From Halomontanus rarus (GTDB taxonomy: Archaea; Halobacteriota; Halobacteria; Halobacteriales; Natrialbaceae), in the NCBI RefSeq assembly GCF_029338335.1, contig NZ_CP119797.1: 64,000 nucleotides of DNA. One strand, 5' to 3'. This document shows positions 22,720 to 31,032 of the stretch, piece after piece. The position numbers and the translations under genes are program-made. Numbering within the stretch: the stretch's first letter is position 1; every line of letters starts with the position of its first letter. The notes under the pieces were generated by a model. The model was not told the origin of the DNA. It saw only the letters and a program-made list of their open reading frames with translations, and searched no databases.

Positions 22720-22792
22720 TCAGATCCCATCTTAACGGCGGACCGCAGGGGTGGAATCCTCATCTCCTTCGGACTTCTTTGTAAGCCCCGAA

Positions 22793-22808
22793 GAGTACTT
22801 AACCCCTT
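22793..22808 (-). promoter_or_regulatory. rRNA promoter-like element 5 (closest to 16S)
   Basis: Minus strand: CGAAGGGGTTAAGTACTC, a TTAAGTA box about 200 bases before 16S. Confidence 0.5.
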
Positions 22809-22885
22809 CGAAGGCGAGTCCGGCTGACGGAGCGAGTTGAACGCCCCGTCGAATACGCGTTCTTTGCGTTCACATCCAACTGCCC

Positions 22886-22902
22886 TATTACACTTAAGGG
22901 CT
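22886..22902 (-). promoter_or_regulatory. rRNA promoter-like element 4
   Basis: Minus strand: AGCCCTTAAGTGTAATAG, followed about 25 bases later by TGTGAACGC, which resembles the haloarchaeal rRNA start site. Confidence 0.6.
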
Positions 22903-22968
22903 TCGGATCGTGATCCCCGCCGAAAACCGCATCCGGCGAAGGGGTTCGCGTACCCAATCGTAGACCCC

Positions 22969-22985
22969 CTTTACATATAAGGGCG
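22969..22985 (-). promoter_or_regulatory. rRNA promoter-like element 3
   Basis: Minus strand: ACGCCCTTATATGTAAAG, followed by TACGCGAACC at start-site distance. Confidence 0.6.
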
Positions 22986-23044
22986 TCGTCTTGGACCGGC
23001 CGTCTCGGCGACGGCCGGAATCACGTCCAATCCGAGTGGACTCC

Positions 23045-23061
23045 CACACTTAAGGTCGTTG
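23045..23061 (-). promoter_or_regulatory. rRNA promoter-like element 2
   Basis: Minus strand: CAACGACCTTAAGTGTGG, same design as the other copies. Confidence 0.55.
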
Positions 23062-23156
23062 GATCGGACCGACGACCCGGTGCACGAGGGATGTGTGTCA
23101 ACCTCCGTGCCGGGAAACCGGCCAGAGGGGACGTGGCAGCGTGGGCCACGTCGTTC

Positions 23157-23198
23157 GCATTCATTACGAGGACCGGGTTCCTACATAAGGCCGTCGAA
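23157..23198 (-). promoter_or_regulatory. rRNA promoter 1 (most upstream, best match)
   Basis: Minus strand: TTCGACGGCCTTATGTAGG, followed by TGCGAACGACG. Both blocks match the known haloarchaeal rRNA promoter and start site, placing the start near 23157. Confidence 0.75.
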
Positions 23199-23382
23199 CG
23201 ATTGCCGCCGCGGAAGGCGCTACCATGGCACGGTTTTGCACTGATCGGTGAGGCTGATGACATCAGAACAGAGAGCCCCAGCTCGAGTTGCAAATTCGTC
23301 CGTTCTCGCTTAGGCTCGGAACCGTCGACGACCATCGGAAACGGCGAATGGATTCACGTGCGATGGCGTCCAACTACCACTC

Positions 23383-23826
23383 GTGTTCGAGACGATTCTC
23401 ATCCCAACCGACGGTAGCGAGTACGCCGAATCGGCCGCCGAAACCGGCCTCGAGCTCGCGAGCTACCACGATGCGACCGTCCACGTCATCTGCGTCGCCG
23501 AAACGGGGCCACTGGCCGATATCCGCTTGCCGGGAGACGCCGCGAGCGCGAAAGAGGCGATTCGCGGACGGGCCGAACGGTTCGTCTCGCGGATCGCAGA
23601 GCGCGCCCAATCGTACGACCTCGAGGTGACGACGGTCGTTCGTGACGGACCGCCGGAGACGGAGATCCTCGAGTACGGCGAGGAGATCGATGCGGATCTG
23701 ATCGTGATGGGGACGCGAGGACGAGGCGGAATCCACCGGATGGCAGTCGGCAGTGTCGCCGATCACGTGATCAGGTTCGGCGATATCCAAGTGTTCATCG
23801 CGAAGCACCGCTCCGAGACGGAGTGA
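23383..23826 (+). CDS. Universal stress protein, UspA family
   Basis: A 147-residue single-domain Usp protein from a GTG start. It begins with the family strand FETILIPTDGSEYAESAAE and has the ATP-binding pattern VMGTRGRGGIHRMAVGSVADHVI (GxGx-type G-2x-G-9x-G-S, about 108-130). Cytoplasmic; role in stress is inferred from the family. It is divergent from the rRNA operon, with about 225 bases between the farthest rRNA promoter and its start. Confidence 0.93.
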   Translation: MFETILIPTDGSEYAESAAETGLELASYHDATVHVICVAETGPLADIRLPGDAASAKEAIRGRAERFVSRIAERAQSYDLEVTTVVRDGPPETEILEYGEEIDADLIVMGTRGRGGIHRMAVGSVADHVIRFGDIQVFIAKHRSETE

Positions 23827-23831
23827 CTGGG

Positions 23832-24245
23832 TCACTCGTCGGCGGCTATCCGATTGATCGCCGTCGTCCGTTGGCCGATCGACCAACCGATCAAGGCCAG
23901 TCCGACGTAGATTCCGAGCGCGGGAAGGACGTGTGCCTCGAGGACCAGTTCGACCGTGAATCCGAGCGTATCGAGGAACAGACTGAGCAGGAGCGAGACG
24001 AGAAAGAGGGCGGTACCGATGTCGCCCGAGCGCATACTCGGAATCGGACCGGGTTCCGAGAAGAGACGGCCGAGAACGTAGAAGACGAGCGTGAACGTGA
24101 CCCACCCTGCCAGTAGAAAGAGTATCGCCGTGAACACGTCGTCGGGGAAGAATTCGGGAACGAAGCGAACGTGAATGATGATCGTGACGAGTAACGCACT
24201 CACGAACAGGAACGACAATAGCCACGGTGGTCGGGACGAAGCCAT
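23832..24245 (-). CDS. Four-helix membrane protein, unknown function
   Basis: A 137-residue protein with four hydrophobic segments: about 8-28 (LLSFLFVSALLVTIIIHV), 38-60 (FTAILFLLAGWVTFTLVFYVL), 78-95 (ALFLVSLLLSLFLDTLGF) and 105-122 (VLPALGIYVGLALIGW). Short charged ends. No family recognised. It converges with the UspA gene, whose stop is 5 bases away. Confidence 0.65.
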   Translation of the reverse strand: MASSRPPWLLSFLFVSALLVTIIIHVRFVPEFFPDDVFTAILFLLAGWVTFTLVFYVLGRLFSEPGPIPSMRSGDIGTALFLVSLLLSLFLDTLGFTVELVLEAHVLPALGIYVGLALIGWSIGQRTTAINRIAADE

Positions 24246-24427
24246 CGATGTACAGCAACGAGTCGTCGCACGCGCTTAATTACTTGTATCTCGTTCTATC
24301 ACTTCAGAGAGCGTCGTGGTCGACGTGTCTCGAAAAGCTGTATGGGGAAGGGAGTTACTTATTTGCTTGATTCGCGTGCGGGTATTGGACGGCAATACGT
24401 AAACCTACCGCTCTCGTCTCCTCGATT

Positions 24428-25123
24428 GTGAGTTCGTCTGATGGAACCGCCACCGAACAGATAGTCGAAGTCGAGTTCCTGGTCGACGATTCACAATACC
24501 CGTTAGCCGCGCTTTCATCGGAGACAGGGTGTAAAGCGGAACTCCTGCAGATACTACCGCGCAGCGACGACGCCTACACCGTCTTTCAACGGATTACCGG
24601 TACCTCCTCGACAGAGATTCTCGAGTTCGCTCGCGGCTACGAGGGATACGACGCGCGAGTCGTCAGCGAGACCGACGAAAGCGTGATCGTCGAATTCCGC
24701 ATCAGCGGTTCGGGAGCGTTTTTCGTCGTCAGTTTGACCGACGCCGGAGCCATCCCGACGGAGTTGGGGAGCGAAGACGGCGTCGCTCACATCGTCGCCG
24801 AAATCCCGGCGGGATACTCCGCGAGCACGGTTATCGATCGGTTTCAGGATGCGTATCCGTCGATGGAAATGGTCGCTCGCCGGCAGAAAAACTATCCCAT
24901 GCCACGATTTCAGTGTCGCGAGCTTCGGGAGATGACCGTTCACATGCTGACGACCCGTCAACACGAGGTCCTCATGCTGGCCTACATGCGAGGGTACTAC
25001 GACTGGCCCCGCGAGAAATCCGGCGACGAACTCGCGGAGGAACTCGACGTCACGCCCGCGACCTTCTTCCAACATCTGCGAACCGCCGAACGCAAACTCC
25101 TCTCGTTGCTGTTTAGCACGTAG
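24428..25123 (+). CDS. HTH-10 family transcription regulator (Bat-like)
   Basis: A 231-residue regulator of the haloarchaeal bacterio-opsin-activator type. The N-terminal half (1-160) is the GAF/HTH-associated sensor-like region of this group; the C-terminal HTH-10 domain (about 173-228) reads LTTRQHEVLMLAYMRGYYDW followed by GDELAEELDVTPATFFQHLRTAERKLL. GTG start at 24428. Its target is unknown; these regulators often control neighbours or stress and light responses. Followed at once by a GTGAGT-type repeat. Confidence 0.9.
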   Translation: MSSSDGTATEQIVEVEFLVDDSQYPLAALSSETGCKAELLQILPRSDDAYTVFQRITGTSSTEILEFARGYEGYDARVVSETDESVIVEFRISGSGAFFVVSLTDAGAIPTELGSEDGVAHIVAEIPAGYSASTVIDRFQDAYPSMEMVARRQKNYPMPRFQCRELREMTVHMLTTRQHEVLMLAYMRGYYDWPREKSGDELAEELDVTPATFFQHLRTAERKLLSLLFST

Positions 25124-25128
25124 TCGAG

Positions 25129-25193
25129 GGTGTAAATGTGAGTGTAAATGTGAAAGTGAGTATGAGTGTGAGTGTAAGTATGAGTGTGAACGT
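25129..25193. repeat. Degenerate GTGAGT/GTAAAT hexamer repeat
   Basis: About eleven 6-base units (GTGTAA, ATGTGA, GTGAGT, ATGAGT and similar) directly after the stop of the HTH-10 gene. No coding sense. A slippage-prone simple repeat. Confidence 0.8.
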
Positions 25194-25235
25194 GACCTGC
25201 CGCACCATCCGGAAGCCGACTCGAGGCGTCCGCTG

Positions 25236-26339
25236 CTACTTGTAGTGTCGCCAGTACATCGATCGACCGGCCTGGAACAGTTTCCATCTGATGCCGAATC
25301 CGCGCTCCCAGAAGAGGTTGGGGACCAGTTGTCCGCCGAAGCCTTCCTTGAACCGGAATACCCCGTCTTCGAAGTCCGTTCCCGTGTCTCCGAGGTCGTA
25401 GGTCTCGTAGCCGTTCTCGATTCCCCACCGGATTACGTAATCGTAGAGGAGTTCCGACGCGTGGTACTCGAAGTACTCCTGGGGGATCGAAGCGATGAAT
25501 CCGTGGACGGCCGACTGCTCGTCGTTGCACAACTCGAGCATCCCGCCGGCGTACTCGCCGTCGATCCGAAGGGTGACCAACAGGAGTTTCGATTTCATCT
25601 CGAGTAACTTCTCGAAGAAGGCCATCGGAAACGCCTGCCCGCCGACGCGATCCATGTGCTGTTCGTACACCCGGTGGAATCGTTCGAAGTTCGTGACCGT
25701 CGGTTCTTCTTCGACGAGTTCGTAGTCGTGTTCGCGCCCCTTCTCGATGCCACGTCGTCGAGAGGAACTCATCCCGTCGAGTATCGCGTCGTACCCCTTA
25801 TCGAGATTTAGCTGGAACCGACACCCCGTCCGGATCGGTCGATAGCCGTGGCGCTGAATCGCGTCGTTGTATCGAAGATAACTCATGTCGAGCGCCCGGA
25901 TCTCGTGGAGGATCGTTCGCCCGGAACAAAGCTTCGGAACGGCATCGATCAGGAGCGGGAGCGCCTCCGAGACGTCCGTGGTCACCAGCGGGCCCCCGAA
26001 ACCGGGATAGATAGACGTGAGGCGACGAAACGGCGTGTTTTCGATTCCGACGACGAAGTTCGGGAACACGCCGATGGTGTTCCCGTCCTTTTTGACGACG
26101 ATATGTTTCGGCGCGGAATCCAATCCGGTTTCGATCGCGTCGATCCACTCGTATCGATGGAAGACGCTGCCGCGGGTCGATCGGTCGACGACTCCGTTCC
26201 ACTGGGATTTGTTCACTGCGGTGATCGTCTCGGCGACGTTCACCTCGAGGCCGGATTGCGTTTCCGAAATCGTCCGGACCGTCTCGGCGACGTTCAGATC
26301 AGTGTTCGACCGAGTGCTGCTGACAGTTCGCTGTCCCAT
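25236..26339 (-). CDS. FemAB-like / GNAT-fold acyltransferase
   Basis: A 367-residue protein of the FemAB/BioF2-like acyltransferase group (lipid II:glycine transferase fold, PF13480 type). Landmarks are SVFHRYEWIDAIETG (58-72), YPGFGGPLVT, SSSRRRGIEKG, and the C-terminal ELLYDYVIRWGIENGYETYDLGDTG and RFKEGFGG. Archaea lack peptidoglycan, so the acceptor is probably a glycan or lipid-linked sugar made for the cell surface; this is inference. The first 45 residues hold a doubled stretch (LNVAETVRTI and VNVAETITAV). The start is uncertain because a TTTATAG box lies only about 7-13 bases before the ATG. Confidence 0.8.
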   Translation of the reverse strand: MGQRTVSSTRSNTDLNVAETVRTISETQSGLEVNVAETITAVNKSQWNGVVDRSTRGSVFHRYEWIDAIETGLDSAPKHIVVKKDGNTIGVFPNFVVGIENTPFRRLTSIYPGFGGPLVTTDVSEALPLLIDAVPKLCSGRTILHEIRALDMSYLRYNDAIQRHGYRPIRTGCRFQLNLDKGYDAILDGMSSSRRRGIEKGREHDYELVEEEPTVTNFERFHRVYEQHMDRVGGQAFPMAFFEKLLEMKSKLLLVTLRIDGEYAGGMLELCNDEQSAVHGFIASIPQEYFEYHASELLYDYVIRWGIENGYETYDLGDTGTDFEDGVFRFKEGFGGQLVPNLFWERGFGIRWKLFQAGRSMYWRHYK

Positions 26340-26761
26340 TTAATCTATAAACACGATCAAAGGTATTTCCGTATTTTGCCGAATTTCACATACTGATTAA
26401 GGGCTAGAGTGGACGTTCATGGTATTTTTAATATATTCTGATTGTATTCATTGGTTCATGAATGACAGGCTATACTAGAGAGATACGACATCGGATTCAC
26501 CGCTCGGTTCGGGGGGATCGAGTACGTCCATCGGGAGAGACGGAGAGGATGAGGGAGAGACGAGAGGGGGACGACTCGACAGTGTTCACATCATTCTCGG
26601 CGACAAGAGAGCGGGGTTTGCGGGAGGAATTCCGAAATCTGGGGACTGGGCCTCTATCTCGAACCACAGACGAATCGAGCAGGGTGCGACCGAAGCGGTA
26701 GCACTCGACTGTCTCTCGAAGGGTGGTGTGTCGAGAGACACCGTCAGACGCGACGACCGAA

Positions 26762-26783
26762 ACACCCCCGCTCAAGAGTGAAA
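26762..26783 (-). repeat. Origin-box-like repeat A
   Basis: Minus strand TTTCACTCTTGAG then CGGGGGTGT; a weaker copy of the repeat near orc1/cdc6. Confidence 0.55.
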
Positions 26784-26785
26784 GC

Positions 26786-26807
26786 ACACCCCTCATCAAG
26801 AGTGTAA
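26786..26807 (-). repeat. Origin-box-like repeat B
   Basis: Minus strand TTACACTCTTGAT then GAGGGGTGT; nearly identical to the copy at 35317, 2 bases from repeat A. Confidence 0.65.
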
Positions 26808-26910
26808 TCGGCGAGAAAGAGAACGCAGGAGGACGAGTTACCCGCCGGTCGACTCGAGTGACGGACGTTGCAAACAGGTGATTTTTGTCCGTGTACTCGT
26901 TTCGTTGAAT

Positions 26911-27996
26911 ATGACATACGGTAGGCTCGTCGACCGATTCACGAGCGACGACACGCAGGTGCGCGTGACGACGTTTCCCGACGGGAGCGTCGATACCTAC
27001 TACACCGTCTTCGACGAACACGGCGAGCGGATCACCGACCGTGAAACGTTCGGGAAACTGATCGCGAGCGGCGACCTCACGTCGATTTCGATCGAGCGCG
27101 AGTCGCGAGAACCGGGCGGTCAGGCACCCAACATGGCCATCCAGACACACGCGCTCGGGGAGGAGACGACGGTCGTCGGCCACCTCGACGATCCGGTGTT
27201 CGACGAACTCCCGTTCGAAACCCTGTCGATGGGTGAGCCCTCACGGATCGACGTGTATCCGTTCGACGACGACGATCTCGTCTTCGCTCGCACGTCGGCC
27301 GACATCGACAGCTGGTCGCTGGCCGACCTCCGGACCGTGAGCCTATCGACTCGAGATCCGCTGTCGGCCGACGTCGTCTGCTGTGGTAACTGGGCGTCAC
27401 TCGAGGGACTGACGGCTGCGCTCTCCGAACTCGCGGTCGAGACGGTCGACGGCGGAACCTTCGTCCTCGATCCGGGGCCGGTGAAAAATCGATCTCGAGG
27501 GGCCGTCTCGGAACTGCTCGAGACGCTCGGCGAGCTCGAGTCGGCGTTCGACGTCGTCTACAGCGTCAACCCCGAAGAACTCGAATATACGGCGGAGGCC
27601 GCCGATATCGAAGCGAAGACCGATCGCGAGCGCCTCGCCGAGGTACGCACTGTGGCCGATATTTCGGGTGCCGTCCTGCATGCGTCAGACAGGGCGGTCG
27701 TCGCGCCGGCCGAAGCCGAAATTGAGACGGAGATCGAGACCGAGGTTGAAACCGAGACGAAGACCAAATCCGGGGACGAAATCGTCGTCCCTAACCTCGA
27801 CGCGGAGGAACCGCGTCGACGAACGGGTGCCGGTGATCGGTTCAGTGCCGCCGTCGCGATCGCACGGGCACGCGAGTGGGACTGGACCGGAGCGCTCGCA
27901 CTCGGTAATCTCTGTGCGACGTACTACGTCGAGACGGCTGAGACGGGAGATCCGGAAGTACTATCCTCGTACCTCGATCGACGGTCGGAGAACTGA
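26911..27996 (+). CDS. PfkB/ribokinase-like sugar kinase
   Basis: A 361-residue protein related to the PfkB carbohydrate kinases. The N-terminal part has GGQAPNMAIQTHALG, like the GGxxxNxA substrate-binding motif, and the C-terminal part has TGAGDRFSAAVAIA (about 300), the anion-hole motif with the catalytic Asp. An insertion near 275-292 is made of repeated Glu-Thr and Glu-Ile pairs. Start at 26911 (MTYGRL) is preferred over 26878. Phosphate acceptor unknown. Followed by a separate PadR gene. Family reasonably sure. Confidence 0.8.
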   Translation: MTYGRLVDRFTSDDTQVRVTTFPDGSVDTYYTVFDEHGERITDRETFGKLIASGDLTSISIERESREPGGQAPNMAIQTHALGEETTVVGHLDDPVFDELPFETLSMGEPSRIDVYPFDDDDLVFARTSADIDSWSLADLRTVSLSTRDPLSADVVCCGNWASLEGLTAALSELAVETVDGGTFVLDPGPVKNRSRGAVSELLETLGELESAFDVVYSVNPEELEYTAEAADIEAKTDRERLAEVRTVADISGAVLHASDRAVVAPAEAEIETEIETEVETETKTKSGDEIVVPNLDAEEPRRRTGAGDRFSAAVAIARAREWDWTGALALGNLCATYYVETAETGDPEVLSSYLDRRSEN

Positions 27997-28246
27997 GTCC
28001 GTCCCGAATCGTCGGAGACACCCGATCTGCTATCGGTTCCACGGATCGCCGTCGGCGTCGGAAGTCCTCGAGTCGAATACGGCTGGACCGTTTCTCGTCA
28101 TACCCTCAAGTTTTCGAAGGGTGGAGCCAAACACACATATCATTGAACGAGTATGAAATGGGGTCAAGAACGGTACGCAACGCGAACGAATTGTACGAGA
28201 TGGATAACAAATAGTCGGACAGATGCATTGTGCGTGTGATTGAAAT

Positions 28247-28522
28247 ATGGAGGATCTGACCGGGTTTCAGCGAGACCTGCTGTACGTCATCGCAGGTGCC
28301 GACCAACCGTCTGGCCAAACAGTCAAAGAGGAAGCCGAGAACTACTACGATTCCGAGATCAATCACGGTCGACTCTATCCGAACCTCGATACCTTGGTCA
28401 ACAAGGAACTCGTCGAGAAGGGACAACTCGACCGACGAACCAATTACTACGCGATTACGGACGCTGGAGAAGCGCGCATTCACGAGCGGCGCGAGTGGGA
28501 GTCTCAGTACGTCGACTTCTGA
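28247..28522 (+). CDS. PadR-family transcription regulator
   Basis: A 91-residue winged-helix regulator. It matches the haloarchaeal PadR type throughout: LTGFQRDLLYVIAG, then HGRLYPNLDTLVNKELVEKG and the wing RRTNYYAITDAGEARI. It lacks the C-terminal dimer domain of large PadR proteins, as usual for the short class. No obvious partner gene adjoins. Confidence 0.92.
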   Translation: MEDLTGFQRDLLYVIAGADQPSGQTVKEEAENYYDSEINHGRLYPNLDTLVNKELVEKGQLDRRTNYYAITDAGEARIHERREWESQYVDF

Positions 28523-28807
28523 CGAGAGCCGGTCGTAAGCCGCGTGGCTCTGGCTCACCGAATTCGACGGCCGGATCCGGCCGACTCGTTGGCCGTCCAC
28601 TGTAGATGCGAACAACTCGTGTGGTCGCATGAGCGGGACGACCGTATACCTCGACGCACTCCAGACAGATTGTCTCCGCCACGTCCATCGCCGCCGATCA
28701 CAGTCTCGGTACCACCGACCGAACGGAGACGCATCATCGCGCTGGCATCGACTCGAACGGCTCTCCACCGCGTCTCGGCGGGCCTCGAGACGACGCGTCC
28801 GAATCCG

Positions 28808-28846
28808 TATCCAAATCCGGAACCGGAACCGGAACCAGAATCCGTC
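28808..28846. repeat. Short GGAACC hexamer repeat
   Basis: CCAAATCCGGAACC followed by two more GGAACC units and a degenerate copy, just outside the left end of the IS-like remnant. Confidence 0.5.
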
Positions 28847-28857
28847 CTGCGACCATT

Positions 28858-29452
28858 GACATTCTCCCCGCCCTGAAGGGCGAGGATTCCCGCGTGGGGC
28901 ATCGGGTCGTTCCCAAACCCCTGAGGGCAACTTCCTCCCATGAAGGGAGTACCGGGTTCGTGCGCTCCACGTCAGGGAGGTGAGCGCGTGGTGACGCCGA
29001 CTCCTTTCGAGTCGCCCCTGCTTGTGGCGCTCCCCACGCCCAGTCCTAAACGGACTGTGCGAACGCGGAGATTCGCCCCCATCGTTTCGACGGGGACGAC
29101 ACGGGCCGTGCCATCGACCGTACTCCGCCACGCCGAGTGTGGCGAAGTGCAACCGCGAATGGGGCGTGTTTTGGTTAAGCCGTCACCCCCTCCCGTACAC
29201 GAGCGTTACCACCCGATTCCAGCGGGGCTACGGGTTCTGTGAGGACGGCGAACGAGTCTCAACCACGTATTCCCCACTTCGTTGTGAACCGAGGTGGTGG
29301 GCGTGGAACCGTCCGTGTCGGCGGGAAGCGACCCCGAGTTTTCCGATTCGATTGGCTTACTACTACGTTCGATGCCGGGCTACCTGATAATGTCGGTTGT
29401 TGATGAGTTGTCGGATTCATCCCCGCGCTAAAGCACGGGGCTTTCTCCTTGA
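28858..29452 (-). mobile_element. IS200/IS605-type (IS1341-like) remnant without transposase gene
   Basis: About 595 bases bounded by two imperfect hairpins of the kind found at the ends of haloarchaeal IS200/IS605 elements: ATTCTCCCCGCCCTGAAGGG at the left, and CATCCCCGCGCTAAAGCACG running into GGGCTTTCTCC at the right. No TnpB or TnpA frame is intact; the interior has only short broken frames. The left end, read on the minus strand, would be the 3' end where TnpB elements carry the omega guide RNA. That makes it a decayed or non-autonomous copy. The orientation is inferred from the ends. Confidence 0.65.
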
Positions 29453-29591
29453 TTTTCCGTAAGAACTCCCTACACGATAGTACGGACTGTCAACCGGTCC
29501 GGGGAGACGGAGAAGGTCCGATACAACCGGCACCGAGTACTCCGATCGGCACACAATTGTACCTGTGTCCGGTACCCGTTCGAACGGATAG

Positions 29592-30968
29592 ATGACCGGA
29601 TGTAGAGAGCGCTTAATCGAAATCTGGGGACGAACGCTCTCGCTCGGCTGGCCGATCGCGGTTCAGCAGACGCTCAACACGCTGATGCGAACCGTCGACA
29701 TCGTCGTCACCGGGCTGTTCTCGCCGGCGGCGGTCGCCGCAGTCGGCCTCGCCGATCTCTACGCACAGATTCCGTTGCGGATCGGGCTGGGTCTCGGAAC
29801 CGGAGCGATCGCCCTCTCCAGTCAGGACACCGGCCGCGGAGCGGAATTGGCCCGCGATCGGGCGATCACGCAGGCGCTCCTGATCGGATTTTGCTGCGGG
29901 ATACCGTTCGTCCTCGTCGGCCTCCTGTTCGGGCCGACCCTCGTCGCAGCCCTCGGTGCCGAATCCGAGGTCGTCCGCCTCGGCGGCGCGTACCTGACGA
30001 TCGTCTTCGTCGCGGCACCGATGCGGATCGTCGGCCTCGTCGGCGCGCGCTCGTTACAGGGTACCGGCGACACGCGGACCCCGATGCTCGTCAACGGGGG
30101 TGCGAACGTGCTCAACATCCTGACGACCGTCGGACTGGGTCTCGGCGTCTGGACGTTCCCCCAACTCGGCATCGTCGGCGTCGGAATCGCCACCGCGATC
30201 AGCCGAACGGTCGAAGCGATCGCGATAACGGCGGCGATCGCGAGCGATCGAACGGACCTCTCTCTCGCGTCACTCGCTCGCTCGAGGGACCTCACCATCA
30301 CCCGACAGCTCGTCGCGGTCAGCGTGCCGAACTTCGCCGAGGGAATGAGTACCTCGATCGCGAACTTTCCGTTCAACGCCCTGTTGTTGCTCTTCGGAAC
30401 CGAAGTCAACGCGGCCTACCACATCGGTCGGCGGATCTACCAACAGCTCACCGGCCCCCTCTACCGGTCGTTCAGTACCGCCGCGAGCATCATCGTCGGA
30501 CAGACATTGGGTGAAGGCGACCCGGAGGGCGCTCGTTCGGCCGGACGGGCCATCCTGGTCCTCGGCGTTATCACGCTCGGCTGTGCCGGCATCGCCCTGG
30601 TCGTCGCCGCCGAGCCACTGGTTCGAGTCTTCACGCAAGATCCGACCACGATCGGATACGCCGTCGACTTCACTCGCGTCTTCGGCGTCTCGATGGTCTG
30701 CTTCGGGATCTTCTTCCCGCTCGCCGGGACCTTGCGGGGCGCGGGCGATACCCGGACGCCGTTCTACGCCCGCTTCGTCGGCACCTTCGCGTTCATGCTC
30801 GGTTTTTCGTACGTCGCGAGTATTCCGCTCGGCTACGGATTGCCGGGCATCTACGTGGGAATCGTGCTCAGTTACATCTGCTGGGCCGCCGTGGTCGTCG
30901 TCGGGTTCCACTGGGGCGGCTGGGCCGAGACGGCTGCAGCCATGATGGACGAGCGCGCGCACGCGTGA
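29592..30968 (+). CDS. MATE-family efflux transporter
   Basis: A 458-residue membrane protein with about twelve helices in two related halves. The halves repeat the family signature: ARSLQGTGDTRTPMLVN (about 155-171) and AGTLRGAGDTRTPFYARF (about 380-397). It exports organic cations or toxic compounds in exchange for sodium or protons. Start ATG at 29592 gives MTGCRERLIEIWGRTLSLGW, a normal N-terminus. Neighbours do not show a substrate. Confidence 0.95.
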   Translation: MTGCRERLIEIWGRTLSLGWPIAVQQTLNTLMRTVDIVVTGLFSPAAVAAVGLADLYAQIPLRIGLGLGTGAIALSSQDTGRGAELARDRAITQALLIGFCCGIPFVLVGLLFGPTLVAALGAESEVVRLGGAYLTIVFVAAPMRIVGLVGARSLQGTGDTRTPMLVNGGANVLNILTTVGLGLGVWTFPQLGIVGVGIATAISRTVEAIAITAAIASDRTDLSLASLARSRDLTITRQLVAVSVPNFAEGMSTSIANFPFNALLLLFGTEVNAAYHIGRRIYQQLTGPLYRSFSTAASIIVGQTLGEGDPEGARSAGRAILVLGVITLGCAGIALVVAAEPLVRVFTQDPTTIGYAVDFTRVFGVSMVCFGIFFPLAGTLRGAGDTRTPFYARFVGTFAFMLGFSYVASIPLGYGLPGIYVGIVLSYICWAAVVVVGFHWGGWAETAAAMMDERAHA

Positions 30969-31032
30969 GGCGAGCGATGAGCGAGAGAAGTAAACCGGAG
31001 AAGACGACGCAGGCGAGTAAACGAGTAGACCG

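Larger units (their letters stand above)
26340..26910. other. Intergenic region with AT-rich part and two distant origin-box repeats
   Basis: The left 120 bases are AT-rich (TTTTTAATATATTCTG near 26425). The middle (26470-26760) shows frames on both strands but nothing recognisable. Near the right end are two copies of the origin repeat (26762-26783, 26786-26807). Confidence 0.6.
28523..29591. other. Gene-free stretch carrying the IS-like remnant
   Basis: Apart from the mobile remnant and the GGAACC repeat, nothing was recognised between the PadR and MATE genes. Confidence 0.5.
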
